Shown here: positions 8,226 to 9,817 of the stretch, one piece after another | How positions within the stretch are numbered: position 1 is the stretch's first letter | Layout of the letters: every line of letters begins with the position of its first letter | Assembly: GCA_026392555.1 (NCBI GenBank) | Contig: JAPLBW010000195.1 | Location: 1-9,817, forward strand | Direction of reading: 5' to 3' | Source of the DNA: Actinomycetota bacterium | Lineage (GTDB): Bacteria; Actinomycetota; Actinomycetes; UBA12327 | DNA: 9,817 nt | Notes under the pieces: generated by a model | The model's input: only the letters and a program-made list of their open reading frames with translations | Databases searched by the model: none | What the model was told of the DNA's origin: nothing | Translations under genes and position numbers: made by a program

Positions 8226-8237
8226 GGGCTCATCGAA

Positions 8238-8795
8238 TTAATCAACCTGACCGTACCAAAAGGTCGCCTCGCCATATGACTTGTTTCTCAAGCCCGTGAT
8301 CGGCTCAGGCCACGTCCATGTTGTATCTCGTTTAGACCGCTCAACCACGACGATGGTGCCAGCCTTGGCAGCACCATTTGCCATTAAGTTCGCCACGGCG
8401 GACTGCACCGCTGGTGAACCAGTGTCGTAGGGCGGATCGGCGAAGATCACGTCAAAGGGTTCAGCCGGCAATTGAGCAAACCGCTCAACACTTGATGCCA
8501 CAACCGACGTGCTCGTAAATCCCAACAACGCGATATTCGATCGCAACGCGGCAAGAGCTGGTGCATGGGACTCCACCAGTACGACGACACTGGCCCCACG
8601 CGAGGCAGCTTCCAGACCCACTGCCCCACTGCCCGCATACAGATCAAGAAATCGTCGTCCAGCCCAAGACGTGAGCTGCGAATTGAGCGCGGAAAAAAGG
8701 GCTTCGCGCGCGCGGTCACTCGTAGGACGCGTTGCGGTCCCCTCGGGGGCACCAATCTTGCGACCTTTGGCTGATCCAGCAATGATGCGCGGCAC
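8238..8795 (-). CDS. rsmD: 16S rRNA (guanine966-N2)-methyltransferase RsmD
   Basis: A SAM-dependent methyltransferase that modifies a guanine of 16S rRNA (G966 in E. coli numbering) on assembled or nearly assembled 30S particles. The 185-residue length is typical. The N-terminus has RIIAGSAKGRKI (3–14) and RPTSDRAREALFSAL (23–37), the family-specific RNA-binding lead. Motif I, FLDLYAGSGAVGLEAASRGA (49–68), forms the SAM site, VESH (74–77) is the acidic motif II, and the catalytic N-methyltransferase motif is DPPY (120–123). The start is a GTG at 8795. No ATG is available in frame nearby and no clear ribosome binding site is visible, so the start is set by the conserved MPRIIAG opening. An ATG at 8803 is out of frame. 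It lies 37 nt after recG and 23 nt before coaD. Confidence 0.95.
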   Translation of the reverse strand: MPRIIAGSAKGRKIGAPEGTATRPTSDRAREALFSALNSQLTSWAGRRFLDLYAGSGAVGLEAASRGASVVVLVESHAPALAALRSNIALLGFTSTSVVASSVERFAQLPAEPFDVIFADPPYDTGSPAVQSAVANLMANGAAKAGTIVVVERSKRDTTWTWPEPITGLRNKSYGEATFWYGQVD

Positions 8796-8832
8796 AGGTT
8801 CATTATTGCGGCGCAGTCAATGCGCAGGGTGC

Positions 8833-9816
8833 TTAGGTCTTGTCCAAAAACTCCACGCCTTCGGTGACCGCTTGGTGGACTACCTGGGCCAGCGCAGGAT
8901 GTGCAGCGAGTTCGGGGTCGGCTTCAACCAATGCAGTGGCCACGTCTCTGGCAGCCACGATGACCTCTTCGTCCCGCAACACCGACAACAAACGTAAGGA
9001 AGACCGCCGGCCTGACTGTGAGGCACCCAGAACATCGCCTTCGCGTCGGTGCTCGAGGTCAAGGCGGGACAACTCAAAACCATCGTGGGTTTGCGCCACC
9101 GCCTCAAGACGTAAACGCGGTGGGGCATCGGCCTCAAAGTGTGTGACCAAGAGGCACAGTCCCGCTGCTGAGCCTCGACCCACCCGACCGCGTAGTTGAT
9201 GGAGCTGAGACACACCAAAGCGATCCGCATCCATGATCACCATCACCGTGGCGTTGGAAACGTCCACACCCACTTCAATTACTGTGGTGGCGACGAGAAC
9301 ATCGACCTTTCCATCGGCAAAATCACGCATGACAGCATCTTTAGCATCGGGCTTCATGCGCCCGTGCAACATGGCCACTCGAAGCAAACTCAGGGCCCCG
9401 TTACTCAAGTCGTCGTACAGATGCAGAACAGATGCGGTCTCGTACGCCGACTCTTGAGCATCAGGCACCTGATCTTGAAGTTCAAGCGGCACGAGTTCAT
9501 CGCTGGAGGGCTCTGCGCCGATGTCATCGCCAATGCGGGGGCATACGACGTAGGCCTGATGACCCTTGGCTACTTCTTCACGCACGCGCTCCCAGGCCCG
9601 GTCGAGGAAGTGGGGCTTATCTGCGGTGGGCACCACATGGGAAGTGATGGCCGCTCGACCAGCTGGAAGTTCAGTTAGCGTCGACGTTTCTAAGTCTCCA
9701 AATATTGTCATCGCGACGGTACGTGGAATCGGAGTAGCCGTCATAACAAGAACGTGCGGAACCACATCCGAACGCTGCGTGAGGGCAGCCCGCTGTTCCA
9801 CACCAAATCGGTGTTG
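8833..9816 (-). CDS. recG: ATP-dependent DNA helicase RecG, C-terminal part (5' end beyond the window)
   Basis: RecG remodels stalled replication forks and branch-migrates Holliday junctions. Only 327 C-terminal residues are in the window; the N-terminal wedge domain and Walker A lie outside. The visible part opens at QHRFGVEQR, the second half of the DEQH helicase box. Then come motif III VMTATPIPRT (24–33), LHGRMKPDAKDAVM (150–163) for motif IV, VLVATTVIEVGVDV (173–186) for motif V and QLHQLRGRVGRG (204–215) for motif VI. The RecG-specific C-terminal region follows: GFELSRLDLEHRREGDVLG (246–264) and SQSG (266–269). These distinguish RecG from other superfamily 2 helicases such as Mfd. No frameshift is seen and the protein ends normally with TAA at 8833–8835. 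It precedes rsmD by 37 nt. Confidence 0.97.
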   Translation of the reverse strand, partial: QHRFGVEQRAALTQRSDVVPHVLVMTATPIPRTVAMTIFGDLETSTLTELPAGRAAITSHVVPTADKPHFLDRAWERVREEVAKGHQAYVVCPRIGDDIGAEPSSDELVPLELQDQVPDAQESAYETASVLHLYDDLSNGALSLLRVAMLHGRMKPDAKDAVMRDFADGKVDVLVATTVIEVGVDVSNATVMVIMDADRFGVSQLHQLRGRVGRGSAAGLCLLVTHFEADAPPRLRLEAVAQTHDGFELSRLDLEHRREGDVLGASQSGRRSSLRLLSVLRDEEVIVAARDVATALVEADPELAAHPALAQVVHQAVTEGVEFLDKT

Positions 9817-9817
9817 C

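Noticed and set aside
8796..8830. Promoter-like TTGACT and AATAAT upstream of rsmD
   Set aside because: The two elements are only about 8 nt apart, far less than the 16–18 nt needed for a −35/−10 pair.
9196..9678. 160-codon plus-strand ORF opposite recG
   Set aside because: It is a shadow of the RecG helicase frame, which carries all expected motifs.
1..9817. A mobile element, defence system, biosynthetic cluster or CRISPR array
   Set aside because: All ten genes are conserved housekeeping genes in a familiar actinobacterial order on one strand. There are no transposase, integrase, direct-repeat or spacer patterns.

Overview
The window is a compact housekeeping cluster from an actinobacterium (class Actinomycetes). 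Every supported gene lies on the minus strand, so in transcription order it reads right to left: recG (3' part) – rsmD – coaD – sepIVA-like – DUF177/yceD – rpmF – plsX – rnc – mutM – smc (nearly complete, running off the left edge). The order recG/rsmD/coaD, the SepIVA-like coiled-coil gene next to DUF177, and rnc–mutM–smc are typical of Actinobacteria. Several proteins resemble mycobacterial homologues as I remember them, for example the MutM DQRTFGG and MNRSSF segments, the SepIVA ends, and the SMC head. GC content looks moderate to moderately high by eye. I cannot name a genus.

Layout. 8833–9816 encodes the helicase C-terminal half of RecG, which restarts stalled replication forks. 8238–8795 is RsmD, a 16S rRNA guanine-N2 methyltransferase. 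7741–8214 is CoaD, which makes dephospho-CoA. 7159–7677 is a short DivIVA-like SepIVA homologue linked to cell-envelope growth and septation. 6550–7104 is a DUF177/YceD protein, followed by ribosomal protein L32 (6331–6507). Next come PlsX (5301–6323), RNase III (4573–5298) and formamidopyrimidine-DNA glycosylase (3700–4572). After a 182-nt gap, SMC fills 3517 to 1.

The genes combine ribosome and rRNA maturation (RsmD, DUF177, L32, RNase III), cofactor and phospholipid precursor supply (CoaD, PlsX), DNA repair and replication restart (RecG, MutM), and chromosome organisation and division (SMC, SepIVA). Intergenic gaps are 0–63 nt except before smc, so long polycistronic transcripts are likely. 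Clear GGAG/GGAGG ribosome binding sites precede sepIVA, coaD and smc. plsX, rnc and mutM have poor sites and lie 7, 2 and 0 nt after the preceding stop, which suggests translational coupling.

The main anomaly is in smc. Straight after the Walker A motif about 26 nt appear to be missing, which shifts the frame and splits the gene into a 61-codon N-terminal ORF and an uninterrupted >1,100-codon remainder. Smaller points are an L32 with no cysteines, a SepIVA homologue about 70 residues shorter than the mycobacterial one, and PlsX motif substitutions. I found no mobile element, CRISPR array, RNA gene, prophage or undescribed system.
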